Shown here one piece after another: positions 1-7,504 of a stretch of 25,216 nt of DNA. This DNA is from Chitinispirillales bacterium (GTDB taxonomy: Bacteria > Fibrobacterota > Chitinivibrionia > Chitinivibrionales > Chitinivibrionaceae): NCBI GenBank assembly GCA_031254455.1, contig JAIRUI010000112.1:1-25216 (forward strand), in the 5' to 3' direction. The notes beneath the pieces are model-generated. The model worked only from the letters and a program-made list of their open reading frames with translations. It searched no databases and was not told the origin of the DNA. How positions within the stretch are numbered: the stretch's first letter is position 1; every line of letters begins with the position of its first letter. The position numbers and the translations under genes were made by a program.

Positions 1-138
1 AGTCAAAAAATCAACTTACTTTAATATCATAATTTTTCGAAATTATATTTCAAATTTGTTTTATACTTTCTTAAGATTTACAAATCTCCGTTCACAAAAA
101 TTTCATATAGAAATATACAGTTTTATGTTACTATTATA

Positions 139-230
139 TTGCTTCGCTTCACTCGCAATGACGGGAAATGATGTTAGCAACGACAATACAAGTACTCATT
201 GTCATTGCGAGGAGTATAACGACGAAGCAA
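139..230. repeat. REP-like inverted pair of short dispersed repeats
   Basis: Two arms face each other: 139-162 (TTGCTTCG ... TCGCAATGAC) and 201-230 (GTCATTGCGA ... CGAAGCAA). Each reads as the other's reverse complement at both ends, with unequal middles. The pair could fold into a long hairpin just upstream of the glycosidase gene. The GTCATTGCGA...CGAAGCAA pattern resembles intergenic repeats common in many bacterial genomes. The open frame through this stretch has no ribosome-binding site and looks like translated repeat, not a gene. No other long structure or gene is seen in 1-285. Confidence 0.7.
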
Positions 231-285
231 ACCAGAGACGGATGATAAAGGAAACAATGGTTTAATTATTACAAAGGAGTGTTCT

Positions 286-874
286 ATGAAAAGTAAAGGC
301 AAATTTTTAAAAGTAATGCAGACAACGGTGTTTGCCGCAGGTTTGGTTTGGGGACAAACCGTAACTCAACCCGAGCCGATGTCAGGAAAAACGGTATTGC
401 AGTTTTTTGCCGATGAGGAAATTAAAGCAGGCTGGAACTTAGGCAATACGCTTGACGCGTATAACGATTGGCAGCTTCCTGTAACGGCAATAGAAACGGC
501 ATGGGGAAACCCTGTCGCCACCCAACAACTGTTCAACGGAGTAAAACAGTCGGGCTTTGATATGGTACGTATTCCCTGCACTTGGCTCAGACATATCGGC
601 GCCGCTCCCGACTATACCATAAGTTCGGCAAGATTGCAACGAGTCGAGGAAGTTGTAAATTACGCCAAGAATGCCGGAATCAAAGCGATAGTTATCAACA
701 TACATCATGACGGTGCCAATACCAACGGAGACCAAACTACAGTGGGATTTGTAGATATGCCGGCTGCGGTAGGCAATGCCGCAAAGAAAATGGAAATTGA
801 AAACCAGATTGCAAAAGTATGGTCTCAAATTGCCGAATACTTCAAGAACTACGGGGATTATCTTATCTTTGAAA
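286..874 (+). pseudogene. GH5 cellulase/deacetylase, 5' fragment interrupted by transposon
   Basis: This is the N-terminal part of a secreted glycoside hydrolase family 5 enzyme (endoglucanase-like), ending where the transposon enters. AAAGGAG lies just before the ATG, and residues 1-24 form a signal peptide. GH5 landmarks follow in order: GWNLGNTLD near residue 45, VRIP near 92, INIHHDG near 138, and LIFE at 193-196. The frame continues into the transposon end and stops at 939, so any product is about 217 aa, with a foreign tail and without the catalytic glutamates. Joining 874 to 11191 restores YLIFETLNEVHNGNWG and a 962-residue protein. The family assignment is firm; whether the fragment is expressed is unknown. 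Confidence 0.93.
867..874. repeat. Target site duplication, left copy
   Basis: CTTTGAAA lies immediately outside the left inverted repeat and is repeated exactly at 11183-11190. Eight base pairs is the duplication length expected for IS1595-family transposition. Removing one copy plus the element restores the host reading frame. Confidence 0.95.
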
Positions 875-903
875 GGGAATTATACGCTTACGTCACCGGA
901 CAG
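875..903 (+). repeat. Left terminal inverted repeat of transposon
   Basis: The 29 bp starting GGGAATTATACG and ending CACCGGACAG match the reverse complement of 11154-11182 at every position. The match stops at base 904. It starts directly after the 8-bp duplication. Confidence 0.95.
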
Positions 904-1029
904 CCGCAATTCCGCTCTACAAGCCGATTTCTGGCTTGAAACACATGTAAAATACTATTTGCGAAACTTATAAAATATGTCAACAATAGAAATTCATTAA
1001 ATTCTATTCGGATTTGTTTTTGGTAGAAG

Positions 1030-2316
1030 TTATGCCGTTTTTTTTAATGCTCTGAATATAGGTCCTATCAAAAATGTCTTGCCAAGACTTTTGGGATTTT
1101 TTACTTTATTTGACAAATAATCATTGTCGTTCATTTTGGAATAATCCATGTCAATACCCGTAATATATTCCAGCTGTTTGCTCGCTATGAGGCTACATGA
1201 AATTGTGCCATTCGCCTCTTTTTTACGTTCATCATATTTTTGACAAAGAATCTCTGCTGCGTTATCTTGAGTATAATAAATCGTCTCACATGTATACAAG
1301 ACTGCCCGTATCTTTTCACATTTAACTCTTTCTGCCACTTCATTTATAATTCGATAATATGTTGTTTTGACTGTTCCAGCAAACATACCTATCATTTCGG
1401 CTGTGTTGTCCTCATAAACTAATAAAAAACTATCTAGTATTTCAGGTTCTTCTTTTTTTTGTTGTAATTGCATCTGAGCCAAAACAATATACCATACAGA
1501 CCATTTCTGTAATAGGAGAATATCATTATCGCAACAATCCTTCCCAAACCACGGACTTTTTGTTAGATCAAATCGCGAATCTTTTTTGTTAAAGACTTCG
1601 TTGTTGTGCATGAAAGAATTCATTCTATCTCCTATTTGTATTTGTCCGGCACTATAGTAGCAGTCCTGAACAAACATTATTTGTTTAAATTGGATATTGT
1701 TTAGAGCTTCTTTAATTTTTGTTTTTAGATTTTTACATTTAGCACAAGAACATGGATAAGATACACATACGTCATATATGAACCTCCACATAATAGCTGT
1801 GCCTTCAATTATCTTTTCATATATGTCAATTTCTTTGCCATTTTCTACAAACAGTACCGATATACTAAAAAATACTTCAAGATAATTTTTATAGTGTTCT
1901 TCAAGAATATTAGATACTTCTGCGAGCAAATCTGTAAGATTTTTATCTCTATCTATCGTCAATAACGTTTTAAATTCATCAAAATCATTAACTGTAAAAT
2001 ATGTTTTTAAAGAAATAGCCTTCTCTAACTTAAAAGGGTTTTCATGAGTTGTTTCATTACGAATATCAACAAACCACTTCATATCATCACTTGAAAGATA
2101 AGTATTTCGTTTACGTTCATAGAGTATTTTAAGTTCTGGCGTATTAAAATTCTTTTGCATAACAAATGTTATATTTCTAAATTCTTGAAAGAAAGCATCT
2201 ATTTTAGGAATATTTTCAAATATATAGTCATTAGGGTTAGCACGTTCTAAATTAGACAGAGCATTATAAAACTTTTGTAAAATTGGATATACTATACAAT
2301 CTTTTGTGTCCAACAT
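1030..2316 (-). CDS. Cargo protein with HEPN-like RNETTH motif, 428 aa
   Basis: I recognise no named family. The protein is mostly helical and has no signal peptide or membrane segment. Around residue 87 it reads WFVDIRNETTHENPF; RNETTH fits the R-(N/D/H)-x3-H motif of HEPN domains, which are often RNases or RNA-binding modules in toxin and defence systems. A second half carries a cysteine cluster (CSCAKC near residue 190, CC near 262). AAGGAATAAAT precedes the ATG. The 29-bp element at 2359-2387 lies 42 nt upstream of the start, nearly the same position as a near-identical copy before the RiPP precursor, which suggests co-regulation. It is divergent from the gene at 2485. The HEPN reading rests on one short motif and is tentative. 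Confidence 0.7.
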   Translation of the reverse strand: MLDTKDCIVYPILQKFYNALSNLERANPNDYIFENIPKIDAFFQEFRNITFVMQKNFNTPELKILYERKRNTYLSSDDMKWFVDIRNETTHENPFKLEKAISLKTYFTVNDFDEFKTLLTIDRDKNLTDLLAEVSNILEEHYKNYLEVFFSISVLFVENGKEIDIYEKIIEGTAIMWRFIYDVCVSYPCSCAKCKNLKTKIKEALNNIQFKQIMFVQDCYYSAGQIQIGDRMNSFMHNNEVFNKKDSRFDLTKSPWFGKDCCDNDILLLQKWSVWYIVLAQMQLQQKKEEPEILDSFLLVYEDNTAEMIGMFAGTVKTTYYRIINEVAERVKCEKIRAVLYTCETIYYTQDNAAEILCQKYDERKKEANGTISCSLIASKQLEYITGIDMDYSKMNDNDYLSNKVKNPKSLGKTFLIGPIFRALKKTA

Positions 2317-2358
2317 ATTTATTCCTTGTATTTAAGGATTTTTCCCTGTTACCCATAA

Positions 2359-2387
2359 AAAATACCTTCTGCCACCAAACAAAAAAA
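2359..2387 (-). promoter_or_regulatory. Shared upstream element, copy A (before HEPN-like gene)
   Basis: Read on the minus strand this is a T-tract, then GTTTGGTGGCAGA, then a TATTTT box. It differs from 4699-4727 by a single base over about 29 bp and ends 42 nt before the ATG at 2316; the other copy ends 43 nt before its start. The TATTTT could be a -10 box, but no good -35 is visible. Further upstream, a weaker resemblance to the terminator at 4726-4749 remains. A shared promoter or operator, duplicated with a terminator remnant, is the best inference. Confidence 0.55.
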
Positions 2388-2484
2388 ACAACTGCGAAAG
2401 AGTGCTTTATATAAATCCCTCGTCTTTAATAACCACCGTCGTCATGACTAAATAATTAACAAAAATTTTCTTAAAAGAGGTGAT

Positions 2485-2991
2485 ATGGTTACAAATGTAT
2501 CCACAGAGTTATTAAACAACATATTGAACGACATAAAAGATTTGGATTTCAAATACAATTATGAGTATCAACACGAAGTCACGGATTATTATACAAAAAC
2601 ATTTGAAGAAATAGAAAAAAAACCTTATGGTATGTGCTATGATTTAACAAATTATTTACATTTTAAATTGATGGACTATAATCCAAAATCATATTTTATA
2701 TTCCATAATTTCAAAGATAGTTATGAAATTGGATGCACTCATACTTTTACTGTAATTGACGATAGTATTATGTTAGATACGGCATTAGAAGGCGATTATA
2801 TAACTATAGCTGATTCGTTAGAAGAAATTTTTGATTTCCAAGATAGTTTAGAAGCAAACGAAGATATGTACAGGTTAGATTTCGTTGTCATATATGAATA
2901 TACCCCCGATAACGTTAGCAGAGGGATTTTTGAGTTTATAGAATGGATTGAAGATACTGGAACGGTTATAGATTATAAAAGAAAATGGTAA
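2485..2991 (+). CDS. Small cargo protein with possible Cys-His-Asp triad
   Basis: This is a 168-aa acidic cytosolic protein with no recognised family. It has GMCYDLTNYL (Cys near residue 50), then CTHTFTVIDD (His near 88), then MLDTAL (Asp near 98). That order and these contexts recall papain/transglutaminase-like folds, where Cys, His and Asp form the active site. AGAGGTG precedes the ATG. It is convergent with the radical SAM gene (8-bp gap) and divergent from the HEPN-like gene. A leader-peptide protease or peptide-modifying role is conceivable from position alone. The triad is a visual guess; the protein could be catalytically inert. Confidence 0.72.
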   Translation: MVTNVSTELLNNILNDIKDLDFKYNYEYQHEVTDYYTKTFEEIEKKPYGMCYDLTNYLHFKLMDYNPKSYFIFHNFKDSYEIGCTHTFTVIDDSIMLDTALEGDYITIADSLEEIFDFQDSLEANEDMYRLDFVVIYEYTPDNVSRGIFEFIEWIEDTGTVIDYKRKW

Positions 2992-2999
2992 TATCTGAG

Positions 3000-4472
3000 T
3001 CAAGCATTTTTCAATTTCTCCTTCCATTCAAACAAAATTTTTTTGTTTAGTTTTACTACTTTACAAAAATGCTTGTTGATTTCTAAAGGGTTACCCTGTT
3101 GATGCTCATTTGCATTTCTAACCATACACATAACACAAAAATCTTTATCTGGACATTTAATACATTTAGGAAAGTCTTTTTTATGTAAATTTCTCAAATA
3201 CAGAACTTTTTCCGAATTATTCCAAATTTCTTTTAGAGATTTTTCTTTCACATTACCAACAACATAATCCTGCCACCCTGCACAAGGATATACATTTCCA
3301 TTATCGGCTATACAAATAGACGAATTACAAATACTGCAAACGACATCGTTTGAAATATCACGTTTTTCTTCTTCAACCACATCTTCTTTTTTCATTTTTT
3401 CTTGGTATTCGGTATCATTCTCAATTATGTTGTTAATTATTTTTCCAACTTCGTCAAGAGATAGACGATTATTCAAATTTTGTGTTGTGTGGTCATATCT
3501 TGCAATCATAACATAATCATTTCCAGCATTAATCTTATGCTCTTTCGCCCAATTTAATACCTCAATATAACAATTTTTATTTTGTTTCATTATTGGACAG
3601 TTTATCTGTAATGGAATGTCGTTTTCTATTAGTTTTAAAATAGCATTTTTAGTTTTTTCAAAACTTCCTTTAACTTTGGTGATTTCGTCATGAATTTCGG
3701 AATTCATTGAATAGAGTGAAACTTGAACGCTTAAAAGACGGTTTGCTCTCATTTCGGCTATAATTTCATCGTTGAGTGATATTAAATTACTCAAAACATT
3801 TACAGAAAAATCGTATTCTTTGCATTTGCGTAAAAATTCACAAAAATTTCTGTGCATCATCGGTTCACCGCCAGAAAGAGTCAAATTCAACAATCCCATT
3901 TCTTTGCACTGTGCCAAAATATTATAAAATAATTCCGGTTCAATGTCATTTATTTTGTTTTCGTGCGGAATGTAGCAATGTACACATCTTTCGTTACACT
4001 TACTTGTAATTTCTACGTGTAAACTTGTAAGTATTGGTCTATCTTTAAAATATTCATTCAAAAATTCTTGTGTAGATTTTTCAGTACGCATAATAATTGG
4101 AGAAATATCTTTTTTTATAAATTCCGGTTCTAACGCTTTGTACGAAAATACAATGTCTTTTTTATCACATTCCTGCAATGTTTCGCCTGAAACTATAAAT
4201 CCGTCTTGTTCAAGCATATTGTAAAACTCTTTTGCATCACTTTTTATTGTTTCAATATCAACATCAACATATTTTTCAATAATTTTTCCAGCAAGTTCAT
4301 CAAGTGTTTGCGGTTTTCGACTTAAAACGGACAAAAAAACGGCTCCGCTTTGTGATACGATTTTATCTCCAATAACATTTTTTTGCCTATAACCATAATT
4401 TCTATTGTCTGTTATATACCCAAACTTTTCGTAGTTCCTATATATAACATCGGATTTTTGTTTGAAAAACAC
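3000..4472 (-). CDS. Radical SAM/SPASM peptide maturase with PqqD-like domain
   Basis: A 490-aa enzyme predicted to modify the adjacent peptide by radical chemistry. Residues 10-100 resemble a PqqD/RRE leader-recognition domain. The radical SAM cluster motif is CNERCVHC (Cys159, Cys163, Cys166), followed by GGEP at 201-204. A SPASM-type C-terminus supplies Cys379, 382, 387, 397, 437, 440, 446, 449 and 470, enough for auxiliary Fe-S clusters. The start is GTG, with AAGGAG eight bases upstream. It lies downstream of the precursor gene on the same strand, separated by a hairpin. This architecture is typical of sactipeptide, ranthipeptide and related RiPP maturases; which bond it forms cannot be read from the sequence. 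Confidence 0.92.
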   Translation of the reverse strand: MFFKQKSDVIYRNYEKFGYITDNRNYGYRQKNVIGDKIVSQSGAVFLSVLSRKPQTLDELAGKIIEKYVDVDIETIKSDAKEFYNMLEQDGFIVSGETLQECDKKDIVFSYKALEPEFIKKDISPIIMRTEKSTQEFLNEYFKDRPILTSLHVEITSKCNERCVHCYIPHENKINDIEPELFYNILAQCKEMGLLNLTLSGGEPMMHRNFCEFLRKCKEYDFSVNVLSNLISLNDEIIAEMRANRLLSVQVSLYSMNSEIHDEITKVKGSFEKTKNAILKLIENDIPLQINCPIMKQNKNCYIEVLNWAKEHKINAGNDYVMIARYDHTTQNLNNRLSLDEVGKIINNIIENDTEYQEKMKKEDVVEEEKRDISNDVVCSICNSSICIADNGNVYPCAGWQDYVVGNVKEKSLKEIWNNSEKVLYLRNLHKKDFPKCIKCPDKDFCVMCMVRNANEHQQGNPLEINKHFCKVVKLNKKILFEWKEKLKNA

Positions 4473-4494
4473 TATAATATCTCCTTAACAGCAA

Positions 4495-4528
4495 GGCGGC
4501 AAATGTTCTTTTATATAACATAGCCGCC
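4495..4528 (-). terminator. Attenuator-like hairpin between precursor and maturase
   Basis: GGCGGC (4495-4500) and GCCGCC (4523-4528) pair, and the stem extends through ATGTT/AACAT with a one-base bulge. There is no T-tract after it on the minus strand, so it is probably a partial terminator or RNA-processing/stability hairpin. Such a site would let the peptide mRNA accumulate above the enzyme mRNA, a common arrangement in RiPP operons. Confidence 0.6.
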
Positions 4529-4541
4529 ATTTACTAAATAA

Positions 4542-4655
4542 TTATTTACCTTTGCCAGGACCAGGTGGATTACAAGGTCTTCCCGCAGGTTTACCTTTAC
4601 ATACAGCCATCTGTTCTTTACTTTGTGCCAAAACTTCAGGTTTTACATAAGTCAT
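4542..4655 (-). CDS. Candidate RiPP precursor peptide, 37 aa
   Basis: A very short gene that is easily missed. A strong site, AAAGGAGGTGAG, sits just before the ATG. The leader-like part begins MTYVKPEVLAQSKEQ; the C-terminal part, VCKGKPAGRPCNPPGPGKGK, has two cysteines eight residues apart and is rich in Gly, Pro and Lys. The stop is TAA. It is directly upstream of, and co-oriented with, the radical SAM/SPASM maturase, the usual position of a substrate gene. The shared element 4699-4727 lies 43 nt upstream. The mature product, cleavage point and crosslinks are unknown; there is no GG-type cleavage site and no exporter beside it. I cannot match it to a named family. Confidence 0.82.
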   Translation of the reverse strand: MTYVKPEVLAQSKEQMAVCKGKPAGRPCNPPGPGKGK

Positions 4656-4698
4656 ATTTCTCACCTCCTTTCTATATTTTAAAGTTTTTTGCTAACAC

Positions 4699-4727
4699 AA
4701 AATACCATCTGCCACCAAACAAAAAAA
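4699..4727 (-). promoter_or_regulatory. Shared upstream element, copy B (before RiPP precursor)
   Basis: This is a near-identical copy of 2359-2387, ending 43 nt before the precursor ATG. Here TATTTT is preceded by TGG, which fits an extended -10 promoter. Its T-tract end doubles as the T-run of the terminator at 4726-4749. Confidence 0.55.
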
Positions 4728-4749
4728 GCGACCTGCCGCCAAGTCGCTT
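4720..4749 (-). terminator. Rho-independent terminator of the lipoprotein run
   Basis: On the minus strand AAGCGAC (pairing 4743-4749 with 4726-4732) closes a 10-nt loop and is followed by seven Ts. It lies 24 bp beyond the stop of the 270-aa secreted protein and separates that operon from the RiPP locus. Confidence 0.8.
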
Positions 4750-4772
4750 CCTATAAAACCAATCCCTCACCA

Positions 4773-5585
4773 CTACCTCAAACTCATATCCCTTTTCCAC
4801 ATTTCCACATACTGCCGATAACGTTGTCCGGTTATCATTCCGTCTGTATCGTCTATAAGCCAAATCATCCATAACCCGGGATTTCCTCTTACAACTTTCG
4901 GTTTATCGTCTTTTTCAGGTTTTGGCTCTTTGGGTTCTTTTACTCTCGGTTCTCTTCCCGCTCTTAAATCTGCAATAATCAAATCCTTTTCTTTGATTTC
5001 TTCTTTCAACTGGACAATCTGAATTTGTTGCTCCTGTATAATTGCCAAATAGGTAGCGTTTGCCAATCTTAAATCTCGGTTACGAACATTTATTACGCTA
5101 TTCTTTTTGTCGTTCAAGTTTGCTATACGTTCGTTTGAAGAAGTCAAAACAACCTCATAATAAACACTATTCTTTTCTTTTGTTATTCTTTTTACCGATT
5201 GAACTGAAAACGGTATGGATATTTGAACTTCCTGATTTTCAGTAAAGGTTGAGCGTTCTTTGTTTCGTTTGTCTGTCGTTATGGATTGTTCGGTATAAGA
5301 TAATATCATTGTTTCAATTTCACCGTTTTTACTTCGCTGTTGAGTTTCTTTAATAAAATTTTGTCCGGCTGTTTGTATTGCCAAATCTTTTTGTTTTTTG
5401 CTTTGGGATATTTTTACAGTATCGGTGAAGACAATATCTCCACCGTTTTTAACGCCGTAGCGTTCCTGTTTTGGTTCAAGCGTTTCCCGTTTCTTTGCAG
5501 AAATTTCTTCCTGTGTAAATTCTGCGTTTATGGAAAGGCAGGTAAAAACAAGGAAGAGAAGAGTCTTTGAATGTGTCTTTTTCAT
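4773..5585 (-). CDS. Exported protein with coiled coil, 270 aa
   Basis: It has a signal peptide (MKKTHSKTLLFLVFTCLSINA). Residues 60-150 form a beta-rich domain with alternating polar stretches that loosely recalls LPP20-type envelope proteins. Residues 170-205 form a coiled coil (IQEQQIQIVQLKEEIKEKD), followed by a Lys/Pro/Glu-rich linker and a Trp-containing C-terminus. There is no lipobox cysteine, so it is probably periplasmic or secreted. GGGCAGGTAAAG precedes the ATG, a leader nearly identical to that of the lipoprotein at 6734. It is the last gene of the minus-strand run before the terminator. Function unknown. Confidence 0.78.
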   Translation of the reverse strand: MKKTHSKTLLFLVFTCLSINAEFTQEEISAKKRETLEPKQERYGVKNGGDIVFTDTVKISQSKKQKDLAIQTAGQNFIKETQQRSKNGEIETMILSYTEQSITTDKRNKERSTFTENQEVQISIPFSVQSVKRITKEKNSVYYEVVLTSSNERIANLNDKKNSVINVRNRDLRLANATYLAIIQEQQIQIVQLKEEIKEKDLIIADLRAGREPRVKEPKEPKPEKDDKPKVVRGNPGLWMIWLIDDTDGMITGQRYRQYVEMWKRDMSLR

Positions 5586-5610
5586 CTTTACCTGCCCTTA
5601 TTCTTAGAGT

Positions 5611-6306
5611 TTAGTTTTTTCTTTTCGTGTACTTACGACCATCCGCCAATATAATACCGTTTTCAAAAGTCCATTTACGAACATATTCTTCCGGCTCATC
5701 AGCATAGGCATCATAAACGCCTTTGACCTCTATTGTGTTGCCTTTGAGTTCATACCTTGCGCTGTTATTGTCAACTTCCGCGCATTGTCCGTCTCTGTTT
5801 ATTTCCCAGCACAGCCAGCCGTTCGGATTAAACCTTGCCAACACATTACCTTCGGAATCTGCCCACGTTCCAAGAATATCATTACTTGCTTTGCCCGCTT
5901 CCGTAAAATATGCGCCATTTATCTCAATACCGGTAATTCCTTTTCCATCGCATCTGCCGATAATAGTTATGTGTTGCTCCTTTTTAATTGTCGCAAATTC
6001 ATCTTTGTCTCTAAAATAAATTTCGACAACATCATCGCCATTGCTTCCGGCACCTAACGTGGCATTTTTCATTCCCAAAGAATTGGATGTCGATACAACT
6101 TCACCGCTAATTGTCATCCATTTCTTTTTGTACTTTTCATCTGCGGCTTTTTTGTTTTTAGAATATTCACTGTACAATTCAGCCGCTGTCAATTCATAAG
6201 CGGAAGAAATTTGTGACTTTGCTACATTATCGGCATCATCTTCAAAACATCCAACAACAAACAATATTGCAATAATTGTTACAAAACACATCAATACTTT
6301 TTTCAA
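5611..6306 (-). CDS. Lipoprotein with OB-fold (tRNA_anti-like) domain
   Basis: A 231-aa predicted lipoprotein. The N-terminal hydrophobic stretch ends in a lipobox, VVGC. Residues 40-140 (ELTAAELYSEY, KYKKKWMTISGEVV, ITIIGRCDGKG) match the tRNA_anti-like OB-fold of envelope proteins; a C-terminal domain follows (ILGTWADSEG...) that resembles lipocalin-like stress or copper-response domains. I chose TTG at 6306, because GGTGGGTAAA before it matches the leaders of its neighbours; a GTG at 6315 is the alternative. Its 3' end and the following intergenic bases repeat the sequence at 6321-6362. Function unknown. Confidence 0.78.
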   Translation of the reverse strand: MKKVLMCFVTIIAILFVVGCFEDDADNVAKSQISSAYELTAAELYSEYSKNKKAADEKYKKKWMTISGEVVSTSNSLGMKNATLGAGSNGDDVVEIYFRDKDEFATIKKEQHITIIGRCDGKGITGIEINGAYFTEAGKASNDILGTWADSEGNVLARFNPNGWLCWEINRDGQCAEVDNNSARYELKGNTIEVKGVYDAYADEPEEYVRKWTFENGIILADGRKYTKRKN

Positions 6307-6368
6307 TTTACCCACCTTTCATTTAGGGTTTAGTTTTTTCTTTTTGTGTGCTTACCAACCGTTTCCTG

Positions 6369-6734
6369 TTAAAAATCTATTTCAAACATATCGTCCCACG
6401 ACATATACTCCATTAAAAAAGCAAAAGGCGCGATATTCGTTGTCTGCCATATAGAAGATTTGCCGTCTGTCGTTACAGATATTGCAATTTGATAGGTTTT
6501 ACCTTTCAACGAAACCGCTACTATCCCATCGTATTTGTTTTGTCCGTTTTTAATCAATGTTACGTTTTCGACTTTTGCTCCCTCTCTTTTCCACACTTTT
6601 CCAAAAGTATCATGGTTACGCATTTGTTCTTCAAAACTTGCTCGAACACTATCTTCTACTTGGTTTTTCATAATTCCGCAACCAGCGAAAAACATTACAC
6701 TTGTCATAACTAAACAAAAAAACATTTTTTTCAT
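6369..6734 (-). CDS. Probable independently translated lipoprotein, 121 aa
   Basis: Internal start in the longer frame: AAAGGCAGGTAAAG is directly followed by ATG at 6734, then a signal peptide with lipobox FAGC. The body has short beta strands (VENVTLIKNGQNKYDGIVAVSLKGKTYQIAISV), like small secreted DUF4333-type or PepSY-sized domains, but I cannot name the family. It is probably translated on its own even if the longer frame is also read. Confidence 0.6.
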   Translation of the reverse strand: MKKMFFCLVMTSVMFFAGCGIMKNQVEDSVRASFEEQMRNHDTFGKVWKREGAKVENVTLIKNGQNKYDGIVAVSLKGKTYQIAISVTTDGKSSIWQTTNIAPFAFLMEYMSWDDMFEIDF

Positions 6735-7286
6735 CTTTACCTGCCTTTTTAGTGAAAAATGTCTTTGGCTTTTTATTGTTTTTAACGTTGGTCTTGCCGG
6801 TTCAGCACTTACGCGAAACTTTATTCCGCCATAAACTCCAAGTGCAAATCCAGCAACAGCGCAGATTATAGTTACTGCTTTTCCCGATGCTTCTTCCCAT
6901 TGCCAACCCGCTATTGCGGCTATGATAAAACCAACAACACCGCCTATTCCAGAACAAAATGAAGCGATTACAATACCGCGAACCACTCTGCCTATAATTG
7001 ACCAAAATTTAAAAGAAACACCCGCCAACACGCAGAAAGTGACAATCATTATTATGTTATTCCATTCGGAAAAATACCCGCTCGCTATTGTTGCGGCAAC
7101 TAAAACGATAACCGTAAAAGCAATGCGGCTGTTTCGTTCTGCTACTGAATTAGCTATATCCTTTTCATCGTCGCTCATTGAATCCCATTTGGCTTTTTCT
7201 TCACGATAATTTTCCAATTTTTCCTTACATTTATCGCAATAGCTCATACCTGGCATAATCCAAACACCACATTCACACTTTGCCAT
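6369..7286 (-). CDS. Zinc-ribbon membrane protein fused in frame to a lipoprotein
   Basis: A 305-aa frame starting MAKCECGVW, with GGGAGA ahead. Residues 4-21 (CEC, CDKC) form a zinc ribbon; four hydrophobic segments follow between residues 55 and 160. After residue 180 a second signal peptide and lipobox (MKKMFFCL...FFAGC) appear mid-protein, which is unusual. The joining stretch (KTIKSQRHFSLKRQVK) looks like translated intergenic sequence and contains the leader GGCAGGTAAAG also seen before 5585. Most likely two genes became joined when the first lost its stop. A true fusion cannot be excluded. Function unknown. Confidence 0.65.
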   Translation of the reverse strand: MAKCECGVWIMPGMSYCDKCKEKLENYREEKAKWDSMSDDEKDIANSVAERNSRIAFTVIVLVAATIASGYFSEWNNIIMIVTFCVLAGVSFKFWSIIGRVVRGIVIASFCSGIGGVVGFIIAAIAGWQWEEASGKAVTIICAVAGFALGVYGGIKFRVSAEPARPTLKTIKSQRHFSLKRQVKMKKMFFCLVMTSVMFFAGCGIMKNQVEDSVRASFEEQMRNHDTFGKVWKREGAKVENVTLIKNGQNKYDGIVAVSLKGKTYQIAISVTTDGKSSIWQTTNIAPFAFLMEYMSWDDMFEIDF

Positions 7287-7325
7287 ACAAATCTCCCAAA
7301 AATTAAACAAAAAATTATGAAATAT

Positions 7326-7490
7326 TTACCCTTTATTCTTTATGTAAAGAATAACACTTACAATGACAACTACCGCTGCTATAACTACAAATCCGTGAAC
7401 AAATGCCTCATAGTCGGTAATACCAAAAGAGTTAAGCAATTCTATGCCATTTACCCCGATCAATGTCTTAACAATTCCATAGTAGTCCAT
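7326..7490 (-). CDS. Small single-span membrane protein, 54 aa
   Basis: A short gene between the zinc-ribbon protein and the DUF805 gene, on the same strand. AGAGGTTAGT precedes the ATG. The product begins MDYYGIVKTLIGVNG, has one strongly hydrophobic segment (residues 31-49, FVVIAAVVVIVSVILYI) and ends in a short Lys/Asn tail. Gaps to its neighbours are 14 and 39 bp, so it fits the operon. Role unknown. Confidence 0.68.
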   Translation of the reverse strand: MDYYGIVKTLIGVNGIELLNSFGITDYEAFVHGFVVIAAVVVIVSVILYIKNKG

Positions 7491-7504
7491 ACTAACCTCT
7501 TTCT

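Noticed and set aside
114..180. CRISPR-like interpretation of repeated units in this window
   Set aside because: No array of equal repeats with unique spacers exists; the tandem repeats seen are coding or isolated pairs.
56..265. 69-aa open frame before the glycosidase
   Set aside because: It translates the inverted dispersed repeats and has no ribosome-binding site.
904..1029. CAAGCC/GGCTTG and AATAGAA/TTCTATT hairpins as terminator of the HEPN-like gene
   Set aside because: Short stems without a T-tract on the minus strand.
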